Positions 1 to 6,503 of a DNA stretch of 7,772 bases are shown one piece after another. Source of the DNA: CAXRDE01 sp964342365 (GTDB lineage: Bacteria; Cyanobacteriota; Sericytochromatia; UBA7694); assembly GCA_964342365.1 (NCBI GenBank), contig CAYFGW010000231.1, positions 1 through 7,772 of the forward strand, given 5' to 3'. Numbering within the stretch: position 1 is the stretch's first letter; each line of letters opens with the position of its first letter. The notes under the pieces are model-generated. The model did not search any database and was not told the origin of the DNA. It saw nothing but the letters and a program-made list of their open reading frames with translations. The translations under genes and the position numbers were made by a program.

Positions 1-657
1 AAACTGATTGTCTAAAGCCACAAACAGGGTTTCGTTGGCATAGGCAGGGGCGGTTTTGGGAATCCCCGGCAAAGGCGTTTTCCAGCGCAGCACGGGGTTG
101 GTAGTGTCAGCACCCTCAGTACTCTCACTTAGCGTCCAACCCGTTTGCACAATTTTTTGATCTTCCGGTGCGCCCACGGGGGGATCTTCGTGACTAAACA
201 GCGATGTGCCGGCCGTCAGCACCCAGGGGGGGCGATTCACCAGATCGCCGGTGCGCTTTTGCCACAGTTCTTTGCCCGTGGTCGCATCCCAACTGTAAAT
301 GTGATAATAGGGGTTCCAGCGTCCGCCGTAAAGCTTGCCCAGCGCAAAAGCGGGCGAAGAAAACAAGCCCCCCACCTCCACGGGCGTTTTCCACTTTTGT
401 GTACCGGTGGCAGCATCAATGGCATACAAATGACTGTCCCTTGATCCCAGATAAACGGTGCCGTTCACCGCGATGGGCGGATAAAGCAAGCGACCTTTCG
501 TTTGAAAGCTCCAGGCTTCTTTTAAAGGGGGCACGGGCCCTGCCTTGAGTGTGGGATAGCGCTGATTATTCTGATGTAAGGCGGGCCAGTCCTCGTGGTA
601 ACTGGGCTTCTGAGCGGCACAGGCCGTAAGGAATAAAAGACAGAGCAACCAGCGCAT
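1..657 (-). CDS. PQQ-repeat beta-propeller lipoprotein, 3' end outside the window
   Basis: Seen: an open frame of 219 codons running off the left edge, starting at ATG 657-655 with an AGGAG 9 bases upstream. The N-terminus MRWLLCLLFLTACAAQ is a lipoprotein signal with lipobox LTAC, so the predicted lipidated Cys is residue 13; +2 is Ala, which by the E. coli rule favours the outer membrane. Two clear PQQ/quinoprotein-type repeats follow, with the signatures AIDAATGTQKW and SWDATTGKELW. Family knowledge: such beta-propeller lipoproteins include BamB of the outer-membrane assembly complex, and also enzyme-less scaffolds. No catalytic residues can be judged because the C-terminal part is missing. 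The gene starts 2 bases after the stop of the MreB-like gene, so it is the downstream member of the elongation operon. A BamB-like or envelope scaffold role is inference. Confidence 0.85.
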   Translation of the reverse strand, partial: MRWLLCLLFLTACAAQKPSYHEDWPALHQNNQRYPTLKAGPVPPLKEAWSFQTKGRLLYPPIAVNGTVYLGSRDSHLYAIDAATGTQKWKTPVEVGGLFSSPAFALGKLYGGRWNPYYHIYSWDATTGKELWQKRTGDLVNRPPWVLTAGTSLFSHEDPPVGAPEDQKIVQTGWTLSESTEGADTTNPVLRWKTPLPGIPKTAPAYANETLFVALDNQF

Positions 658-659
658 AT

Positions 660-1547
660 TTACGAACTCCTGAAACGGTGAAGATACTGCTGAAATACAG
701 ATAAAAAGGCCGAGGAAGAAGCAGCCCCTCGCTCTATCTTAGCGCGAAACACCCTTTGCAGGGTTTCTGTAAGGCCCGTGAGTCCCTGCTGGGGGCCCAT
801 CAACCAGAGACAGGGCAAATCATAGGCCTGCTGAAGTAAATGAATCTCCTGAGCCAGCGGCTCCAGCGCACGAAGCACGATCGCATGAAGCTCCTCTTTC
901 AGTAAAAGCTGACTGCCAGAAGCCCCCTGCCTTTGACCTTCGAGTGTCACCTGTTCTACCTCAGGCCGACTCAACTTGCGCCAGGCGCTGTCAGCGGTGT
1001 GTAACGCCAGATAAATACCGTATTGCTCATGAAAACGCTGACGAATTTCCCGGGAAATATACCGACCGTAGCCCAGTTGTAAGGATTCAATCACCTGCCC
1101 CTTTTGCACCACACGCAGATGAGCAAGGCCGTCTTCACAGTACAAAAGCAGGCCGGACTGTTGCTGCACGTGTACGGCACTTAGAATATCCACCGGCTGC
1201 CATTGCTCCACCTTCACCAGGGGCATGTCTCGAAAAATATCCTGCCAGAGGTTGCCGCTAATGCCCCGGTTCTGAGCATTAGTCACCAGCACCACCGTGG
1301 TTTTTTTCAGAGGGTAAATGCGCTCCAGATGCCAACGAAAAAAGGCGGCCAGCGGAAACTCCGCGTCAGAAAACAGCCACAGTGCTTTTTCACCTTTTTT
1401 AGGCCTTTCGCCAAACTGCCAGGATTTACCCTGCACATAGGCCACAGGTTCCACGTGAGAGATGAGCCCTTGCTGACCATGTAGCGTACTCAAACGCTCC
1501 TTGTGGAGCCATAGCCCCAGGGTTTGCGGAGTTTTAAAGCGCAGCAT
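660..1547 (-). CDS. Divergent MreB-like (actin-fold) protein lacking nucleotide-binding motifs
   Basis: No obvious named family, but the 295-residue protein aligns by eye along most of MreB (about 340 residues). Residues 56-79 (ALWLFSDAEFPLAAFFRWHL) match the MreB RPLRDGVIADFxxTExMLRYFI block. Residues 82-129 match the VVVCVPSGITEVERRA...EEPMAAAIGAG stretch. Residues 131-192, containing LGYGRYISREIRQRFHEQYG, match VGGDEMDEAIVNYVRRKYN. Residues 247-289, containing LWLMGPQQGLTGL, match IxLTGGGALLRGL plus the C-terminal helix. The ATP-binding signatures are gone: DLGTANT is replaced around residues 8-21, DIGGGTTE reads YCEDGLAH, and the LTGGGA loop reads LMGPQQ. The ATG lies 14 bases inside the end of rodA, implying translational coupling. 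I infer a catalytically dead actin-like partner of the RodA/PBP2 machinery. A PilM/FtsA-like relative is the main alternative. Confidence 0.7.
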   Translation of the reverse strand: MLRFKTPQTLGLWLHKERLSTLHGQQGLISHVEPVAYVQGKSWQFGERPKKGEKALWLFSDAEFPLAAFFRWHLERIYPLKKTTVVLVTNAQNRGISGNLWQDIFRDMPLVKVEQWQPVDILSAVHVQQQSGLLLYCEDGLAHLRVVQKGQVIESLQLGYGRYISREIRQRFHEQYGIYLALHTADSAWRKLSRPEVEQVTLEGQRQGASGSQLLLKEELHAIVLRALEPLAQEIHLLQQAYDLPCLWLMGPQQGLTGLTETLQRVFRAKIERGAASSSAFLSVFQQYLHRFRSS

Positions 1548-2793
1548 GAGAAAGCCATCCCGTTTGTTTTTGCCGCACGTGAATACTCTCTACCAGGCCC
1601 AGTAACGCCAGCTGAATCAGCATGGAGGAGCCCCCGTAAGAGACCAACGGCAAAGGTACACCGGTGACGGGCATCATGTCCAGATTCATGCCCACATTGA
1701 TGAGTAATTGCATCAGTAAAAGCGCAGAGACCCCGGTGCAGATATACAATTGACGAGATTCCTGGGCCTTAAAACCAATCCAGAGAATGCGAAACACCAG
1801 CAGCCCAAAGGTCAACAAGAGCAGGCCAGCACCCAGAAAACCGGTTTCTTCTGCAATGGCAGAAAAGATAAAGTCGGTGTGCTGTTCGGGCACATAACCC
1901 AGTTGGGTCTGACTGCCCGCAAAAAGTCCCTGCCCCGTCAGCCCGCCGGAGCCCACGGCAATTTTCGACTGTTGTACCTGATAACCGGAAGCCAGAGCGT
2001 CGGGTGTGGGAGAAATAAAGGTCAAAATACGCTGCTGCTGATAGGGTTTTAAGTTTTGCCAGAGCCACTGTCCCAGCCATACGACACTGGCATTCAGACT
2101 CAACACAAGACTGAGTAATAATAAAGGCCCCGATCGCTGCTGCTTATAAAAGCGAGCCGCCAGCGTACCCACCGCCAGAACGATGGCCCCCAGCACCAGA
2201 TGCATTTGCCACAGCAATTGATTCCAGAAAAACAGCGCTATACTCACTGCAGGCAGTGCCGTTAAGCTCAAAATCCAGAAGCTAAAGGGCGATACCACCA
2301 ACATACTAAAAAACAGCCCCAGCAGCACCAGGGTCATGCCCAGATCCGGCTCCTTGAGGACCAGCGCGCAGGGAATCCCAATGTGCAAGGCCAGACCCGC
2401 CAGTTGCCACAACCGGGACACCACTTTTCCGTTTTGCAAGCGCAAACTGGCCAGATGTAAAGACAGCGTCAGGGTCAGCACAAACTTGGCCAGTTCTGAA
2501 GGCTGAAAAGAAAATCCTCCCAGAAAAATCCAGCGACGGGCACCGGCCACCGAAGGGCCAATGGCCAGTACGACCCCCAATAAAAGCAAGAGCAAACCGT
2601 ACAAGAGTGGAGAAAAACGCTGCAAACGGTCATAGCCTGACCATCGAATAAAGGCAAAACCACCTAACCCCAACACCATTGAAAAAACATGCTTGTAAAA
2701 GAGGCCCCACTGCCCGTCGGCGGCCACAGACGTGGTCCAGACCCCCAACGCCCCATAACCCAATAAAATCAGGATCAGCGTCAGTGAGATCAC
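1534..2793 (-). CDS. mrdB: RodA, SEDS peptidoglycan glycosyltransferase
   Basis: RodA polymerises lipid II into glycan strands for side-wall growth, working with PBP2 in the inner membrane. The 419-residue protein is strongly hydrophobic with about ten membrane segments. SEDS signatures are present in order: GGFSFQPSELAKF (residues 92-104), KEPDLG (147-152), QSKIAVGSGGLTGQGL (275-290), PEQHTDFIF (302-310) holding the invariant catalytic Asp307, and GVPLPLVSYGGSS (378-390). The start is GTG, overlapping the PBP2 stop as GTGA, a classic translational-coupling junction; no strong Shine-Dalgarno is visible. It is somewhat longer than E. coli RodA (370), mostly through the middle segment around residues 165-245. 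Adjacency to PBP2 favours RodA over FtsW. Confidence 0.96.
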   Translation of the reverse strand: MISLTLILILLGYGALGVWTTSVAADGQWGLFYKHVFSMVLGLGGFAFIRWSGYDRLQRFSPLLYGLLLLLLGVVLAIGPSVAGARRWIFLGGFSFQPSELAKFVLTLTLSLHLASLRLQNGKVVSRLWQLAGLALHIGIPCALVLKEPDLGMTLVLLGLFFSMLVVSPFSFWILSLTALPAVSIALFFWNQLLWQMHLVLGAIVLAVGTLAARFYKQQRSGPLLLLSLVLSLNASVVWLGQWLWQNLKPYQQQRILTFISPTPDALASGYQVQQSKIAVGSGGLTGQGLFAGSQTQLGYVPEQHTDFIFSAIAEETGFLGAGLLLLTFGLLVFRILWIGFKAQESRQLYICTGVSALLLMQLLINVGMNLDMMPVTGVPLPLVSYGGSSMLIQLALLGLVESIHVRQKQTGWLSHAAL

Positions 2794-4601
2794 TGAATGT
2801 CTCGCTGCTTTTGTTGTTCAAAAATATAGCGTAAAATTTTTCCGCCCAGGGGTGCAGCGTTGCCGCCACCGCTTTTACCGTGTTCTAAAAACACCGTAAT
2901 GGCATACTCAGGAGCCTCAGCGGGTGCATAACCCACAATCCAGGCATGATTCGGTTTACCAGGAATGGTCTCCGCCGTGCCCGTTTTTCCCGCCACGGTA
3001 ACACCGGGGACCCCGAGCCGTTTGACGGTGCCATACCGCACCGCTCCTTCTAATCCCTCACGCACCACCTGCCAGTGGGCCTCAGGAATCCCCGGAATAG
3101 GAACAGGCTCTTGCTGGATATACTTACGGGTTTTGTTTCCTTTACCCTGAGCATACATGCCTTTTACCAGATGGGGCTGCACCAGTTTGCCACCATTGGC
3201 CACCGCAGCAATCATACGAGTGGCCTGTAAGGGCGTCATTTGCACATACCCCTGACCAATAGAAGCATTGACAGAATCTCCTGGCAGCCACTGGGCATCC
3301 AGCTTTTGTCTTTTCCAGGCTTTGTCTGGCACAATACCGACACCCTCCTGGGGAAGATCGATGCCGGTTTTGGCCCCCAGTCCCAGCAGGCGCGCGTAGT
3401 CCCTGATGGGTTCAATGCCCATTTCTAAAGACAGCTCGTAGAATACCGTATCAATGGAATAGGCCAGAGCATTGTCAATGTCTACTTCTCCAAATCCGCT
3501 CATATTCCAATCGTTAAACCGATGCCCGGCCACCATCAAATAGCCGTTGCTTTGAAATTTACGCTCGGGGGTCAAATGACCAGTGCCCAATCCGGCCAGA
3601 GTGGTCACAATCTTAAAAATTGAACCGGGGGCATAAGCGTTAATGCTGCGATCTAAAAAGGGATGCAAAGGATCTGCTTGCAGTTCATCCCACTGTTTTT
3701 GCGTGAGACCCTTATTAAACAAGTTGGGGTTCACCGTGGGATAGCTCACGAGGGTTAAAATTTCCCCGTTGTGGGGATTCATCACAATAATCGAACCCGC
3801 CAGACCCGTTTTTTTAAGTTCTTCATAGGCATAACGCTGAAGTTCTTTATCCAGGGTGAGTTGCAAACGATGACCCGGCACCGGAGGAATGTCTATTTGT
3901 CTCGGATGAGCACGATCTTCCAGGCGGGTTTCTTTTTCCTTTTTGCCGTCAATGCCCTTCAAAAACAATTCATACTTGCGTTCCAGACCGTTTTTACCAA
4001 TAAGGGTTCCCGGATAATAACCTTCGTAAGCTTCCAATCCCATTTCTTTGGGAGAAATCTGCCCCATGTGACCAATAAAATGACCCAGATAATTGCCGTC
4101 GGGATATTTACGTTCCAGACTGGTAGTTACTTCCACACCCGCCAGTTCTTTACGGTGCTCCAAGACCCGTGCTAACTCTTCGGGAGTCAAATGATGGTGG
4201 AGATAGGCCGGTTGCAAGTTTTCAAAGTCCAGGCGCTCCCGCAGGGTGTCGTAGGGCACGTTCAAATAGACGGACAGAGACTGAAGGGTTTTATAAATCT
4301 GCGCATTGGACAGGCGGCGGGGGTCAAAAAAAATGGAGTGGGCCTCAGCGTTACTGGCCAGAATCTTGCTGTGACGATCCAACATAGTGCCACGGGGAGC
4401 CAGCACCGGCTCTACCCGCACGCGATTGGCGCGGGCCTTTTCCTGATAAACGGCGCCTTCCACCACCTGCAAAAAAAACAGTCGTGAAAGCAGCGCAAAT
4501 ACCACAAAGCCGCCCACAAACACCAGCAGCAGAATACGAAACTGGAGCTGGTTACGATGAGTGTCTAACCCTTCCAGTAAAGGGTCACGATCGAAATGCA
4601 A
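2790..4601 (-). CDS. mrdA: Penicillin-binding protein 2 (elongation transpeptidase)
   Basis: PBP2 is the class B transpeptidase that cross-links new side-wall peptidoglycan, anchored by one N-terminal membrane helix with a periplasmic catalytic domain. Numbering from the TTG at 4601 (603 residues): membrane helix about 22-46; N-terminal pedestal with RGTMLDR (71-77) and GKNGLERKYE (203-212); active site SIFK with nucleophile Ser327; second motif SID (382-384); KTGT (539-542). Start choice is uncertain. The frame stays open to an ATG at 4676 (628 residues), but that would overlap the conserved end of the Sco gene by 74 bases and has only a weak ribosome site. The TTG at 4601, one base after the Sco stop, gives the usual short cytoplasmic tail, with a GGTGG 12 bases upstream. 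The gene overlaps rodA by 4 bases. Confidence 0.95.
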   Translation of the reverse strand: MHFDRDPLLEGLDTHRNQLQFRILLLVFVGGFVVFALLSRLFFLQVVEGAVYQEKARANRVRVEPVLAPRGTMLDRHSKILASNAEAHSIFFDPRRLSNAQIYKTLQSLSVYLNVPYDTLRERLDFENLQPAYLHHHLTPEELARVLEHRKELAGVEVTTSLERKYPDGNYLGHFIGHMGQISPKEMGLEAYEGYYPGTLIGKNGLERKYELFLKGIDGKKEKETRLEDRAHPRQIDIPPVPGHRLQLTLDKELQRYAYEELKKTGLAGSIIVMNPHNGEILTLVSYPTVNPNLFNKGLTQKQWDELQADPLHPFLDRSINAYAPGSIFKIVTTLAGLGTGHLTPERKFQSNGYLMVAGHRFNDWNMSGFGEVDIDNALAYSIDTVFYELSLEMGIEPIRDYARLLGLGAKTGIDLPQEGVGIVPDKAWKRQKLDAQWLPGDSVNASIGQGYVQMTPLQATRMIAAVANGGKLVQPHLVKGMYAQGKGNKTRKYIQQEPVPIPGIPEAHWQVVREGLEGAVRYGTVKRLGVPGVTVAGKTGTAETIPGKPNHAWIVGYAPAEAPEYAITVFLEHGKSGGGNAAPLGGKILRYIFEQQKQRDIQ

Positions 4602-4602
4602 A

Positions 4603-5403
4603 TCAGGATTCTGCCACCAGTGCTGGCAGGTCCACTTCAATGAGCTGTTTGATGGCCTGAGGATCGCGGCTATCATAATATCCGCGAATGCGGCGCTGAT
4701 CGTCTACGAGCACAAATTTCTGACTGTGCAAAAAGGGAGACGTGCCGTGTCCGTGGTGATCTTTTCCACCGTGTTTTTGTACCCGTTCCTGTACCGACAG
4801 CTTAAAATCCTGAATGGCCAGCTGATGCAGTTTGTCTCGCTCTCCCGTAAAGAACAGCCAGTGGGGGCCCGCCTCAAACTGATCCGCGTAGGTGCGAAGC
4901 CTTTCCGGGGTGTCGTTTTCGGGATCTACGGAAAAGGAGAGCATCTTGATATTGCCCTCAGGAAAGGCTTTTTGCACCTTCTGCATTTCCAAATTCATCA
5001 ACGGACATTCGTCCTGACAGGAGGTAAAAATGAAGTCCACCACCCAGGCTTTGGCCTGAAGATCGTTGGCAGACATTTCCTGTCCGGTGCGTTCCGTAAA
5101 CACAAAATCGGGCAGTTGAGCCATCACCGGCAGTTGTGCAGAAGATTTATGACTCCCGTGAGCCTGTTTAACCTTTTGCTGGCGATGATAGTTTTCAGAC
5201 AAATCGGTGGCGGTGGTTTCCCCATGGTGGTCGCTTTCGCCGTGATGAGAAGTGCCATGATGAGAAGCACCGTGGTGGTCATTGTGATGATCACTATGTC
5301 CACGAAGAGTAGGGTTCCCAGGAGTTCCTGCAGCGGTCACCCCGAAAAAGAGGGAGCAAAGAAGTAGTGTGGCTGCGGGCAGGAGTAAAAATTGATCAGA
5401 CAT
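4603..5403 (-). CDS. Sco1/SenC-family copper chaperone with His-rich segments
   Basis: Sco proteins are membrane- or periplasm-located thioredoxin-fold copper chaperones needed to metallate the CuA site of cytochrome oxidase. Numbering from ATG 5403 (266 residues): hydrophobic segment 5-25 serving as signal or anchor, unusually without a basic n-region; His-rich linker 36-60 with 11 His; thioredoxin-fold domain about 92-262. The copper ligands of the family are visible: FTSCQDECP (Cys129 and Cys133, CxxxC) and His226 in FLHSQKFVLVDD. A second His cluster (KDHHGHG, 214-220) sits in the loop just before His226. ATG 5403 is chosen because GGAGG lies 5 bases upstream; an in-frame GTG at 5409 falls inside that site. 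It overlaps ctaB by 8 bases, in keeping with a shared role in oxidase assembly. Confidence 0.95.
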   Translation of the reverse strand: MSDQFLLLPAATLLLCSLFFGVTAAGTPGNPTLRGHSDHHNDHHGASHHGTSHHGESDHHGETTATDLSENYHRQQKVKQAHGSHKSSAQLPVMAQLPDFVFTERTGQEMSANDLQAKAWVVDFIFTSCQDECPLMNLEMQKVQKAFPEGNIKMLSFSVDPENDTPERLRTYADQFEAGPHWLFFTGERDKLHQLAIQDFKLSVQERVQKHGGKDHHGHGTSPFLHSQKFVLVDDQRRIRGYYDSRDPQAIKQLIEVDLPALVAES

Positions 5404-6325
5404 AAGCACCTCCGGTTTGATTCACAAACATCATGACAAAGAGAACGCAAAGATAAATCAGAGAAAAGAAAAACAGACGCATGGCATCTTTTTTCACCAG
5501 CGGCTTACGAATAAAATCAATGGTTAACCCCAGATAAATCACGTTAAGCACCACTGCCGCCGCCAGGTAAAAATAGCCCGTGGCGTTTAACCAGAACAGT
5601 GAAAAAGAAGCAGGCCAGAGTAGCACCGTATAAATCAGCATCTGCCGCTTGGTGATCCACTCTCCCCTGACCACGGGCAGCATGGGAATGCCGACCCGGC
5701 GATACTCTTCGGTTTTGGTAAGAGCTAAAGCCCAGAAATGAGGGGGCTGCCAGAGAAACATAATGGCAAACAGGGCCCAACCCACGGGATGGGTAAGGGT
5801 ATTGGTCACCGCAGTCACTCCCAATACGGCGGGAAGAGCACCAGAAATGCCACCCACAGAAGTATTTAATGGACTGTTGCGTTTGAGCCAGATGGTGTAA
5901 ATCACCACGTAAAAGAAGTTGGTGAACAGTGTCAAAGCAGCGGTTAAGGGATTCACCAATAAATACAAAATAGGCATGGAAACCACGCCCAACACCGTGC
6001 CCACTATAAGGGCGGTCATGGGACTCAGTCTACCTGCGGGCAGAGGCCGGTTTTGTGTGCGCTGCATAATACGATCAATATCGCGATCGATATAATTGTT
6101 AAAAGCGCAGCTTGAACCTGAAGCCAGTGCCACACCCAAAAGAGTGTAGAAGGTCAGCATCCAATCAGGGGGCCCCCCTGAGGCCAACCACATTCCCGTA
6201 AACGTTGTTACCAGAATCATAAAGGTAATACGGGGTTTGGTCAGTTCATAAATATCGTTTAGTTTTTCTGAAAAGGAAGCGGCGGGTTGGGCGCTGGCTT
6301 CAAAAAGAAGAGGTTCAGCTCTCAC
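5396..6325 (-). CDS. ctaB: Protohaem IX farnesyltransferase (haem O synthase)
   Basis: This UbiA-superfamily membrane prenyltransferase attaches farnesyl diphosphate to haem b to make haem O, the precursor of haem A for terminal oxidases. Numbering from GTG 6325 (309 residues): TKPRIT entry motif (29-34) before helix 1; first Asp-rich motif NNYIDRDID (76-84; N76, D80, D84 as NxxxDxxxD) followed by QNRPLPAGR (91-99); conserved central block YTIWLKRNSPLNTSVGGISG (143-162); WQPPHFWALAL (192-202); EEYRRVGIPMLPVV (206-219). Eight to nine membrane helices are visible. GTG 6325 is preferred because AAGGAG lies 6 bases upstream; a longer frame back to a TTG at 6379 has no ribosome site and runs through the likely promoter. 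It is the first gene of the leftward operon. It could equally be called cyoE. Confidence 0.96.
   Translation of the reverse strand: MRAEPLLFEASAQPAASFSEKLNDIYELTKPRITFMILVTTFTGMWLASGGPPDWMLTFYTLLGVALASGSSCAFNNYIDRDIDRIMQRTQNRPLPAGRLSPMTALIVGTVLGVVSMPILYLLVNPLTAALTLFTNFFYVVIYTIWLKRNSPLNTSVGGISGALPAVLGVTAVTNTLTHPVGWALFAIMFLWQPPHFWALALTKTEEYRRVGIPMLPVVRGEWITKRQMLIYTVLLWPASFSLFWLNATGYFYLAAAVVLNVIYLGLTIDFIRKPLVKKDAMRLFFFSLIYLCVLFVMMFVNQTGGAYV
5409..5413 (-). promoter_or_regulatory. Shine-Dalgarno of the Sco gene (start-deciding)
   Basis: On the minus strand CCGGAGGTGCTTATG places GGAGG 5 bases before the ATG at 5403. The alternative GTG at 5409 is built from this same site and so cannot use it, which settles the start. 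Confidence 0.8.
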
Positions 6326-6331
6326 GAAAGA

Positions 6332-6337
6332 CTCCTT
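6332..6337 (-). promoter_or_regulatory. Shine-Dalgarno of ctaB (start-deciding)
   Basis: AAGGAG on the minus strand lies 6 bases before GTG 6325, supporting a GTG start and the 309-residue product over the longer TTG-initiated frame. Confidence 0.75.
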
Positions 6338-6409
6338 GCCAATATCAAGCAAAATTACTCCTATTCTATTATGGAACAAGGTGAACTGACTACGCTAAAA
6401 CCGAAATTA

Positions 6410-6443
6410 AACTTATTTTAATCAAAAAATCAACTTATTTTAA
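6410..6443. repeat. Exact 12-bp direct repeat, two copies 22 bp apart
   Basis: AACTTATTTTAA occurs at 6410-6421 and again at 6432-6443, start to start 22 bp or about two helical turns. The first copy lies inside an inverted repeat, TTAAA-CTTAT-TTTAA (6407-6421). The position between the two divergent -10 candidates suggests a regulator-binding pair rather than chance AT-richness, but no known operator consensus was matched. Confidence 0.55.
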
Positions 6444-6503
6444 GAAGATTTTCCGCATTTTCGGTGATAATAGAGGTAAGAGAAATTTTTGGAGGAACTA
6501 TCT

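Larger units (their letters stand above)
6326..6503. promoter_or_regulatory. Divergent promoter region between ctaB and the small lipoprotein gene
   Basis: This is the only AT-rich non-coding gap between the two divergent transcription units. Rightward, GATAAT at 6466-6471 is a good -10 candidate, about 33 bases before the ATG at 6504, but no convincing -35 lies at 16-18 bases. Leftward, CATAAT (minus strand, 6373-6368) overlapped by TAGAAT is a -10 candidate, again with only weak -35 matches. Weak -35 elements together with a direct repeat in the middle are compatible with an activator-dependent promoter, which is inference. Confidence 0.5.

Noticed and set aside
204..548. Plus-strand open frame of 114 codons at the left end
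   Set aside because: It is antisense to the PQQ-repeat lipoprotein, whose signal peptide and two repeat signatures are convincing.
660..1547. The MreB-like gene as a decaying pseudogene
   Set aside because: The frame is intact for 295 codons, is coupled to both neighbours, and the fold-defining hydrophobic pattern is kept throughout, which argues for a functional protein despite the lost ATP motifs.
3771..4175. Plus-strand open frame of 134 codons inside PBP2
   Set aside because: It is antisense to conserved PBP2 sequence, with no ribosome site and no recognisable domain.
4561..5367. Long plus-strand open frame of 268 codons, antisense to the Sco gene and the PBP2 start
   Set aside because: It lies opposite two clearly conserved proteins, resembles no family, and its tail (repeated VVVIVMITM) is just the reverse of the His-rich repeat codons.
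6326..6379. Longer ctaB N-terminus from a TTG at 6379
   Set aside because: It has no Shine-Dalgarno and overlaps the likely -10 region; GTG 6325 has AAGGAG at ideal spacing.
6489..6503. Five-codon extension of the small lipoprotein from a TTG at 6489
   Set aside because: The TTG overlaps the GGAGG ribosome site of ATG 6504, and the extension would add acidic residues in front of the signal peptide.
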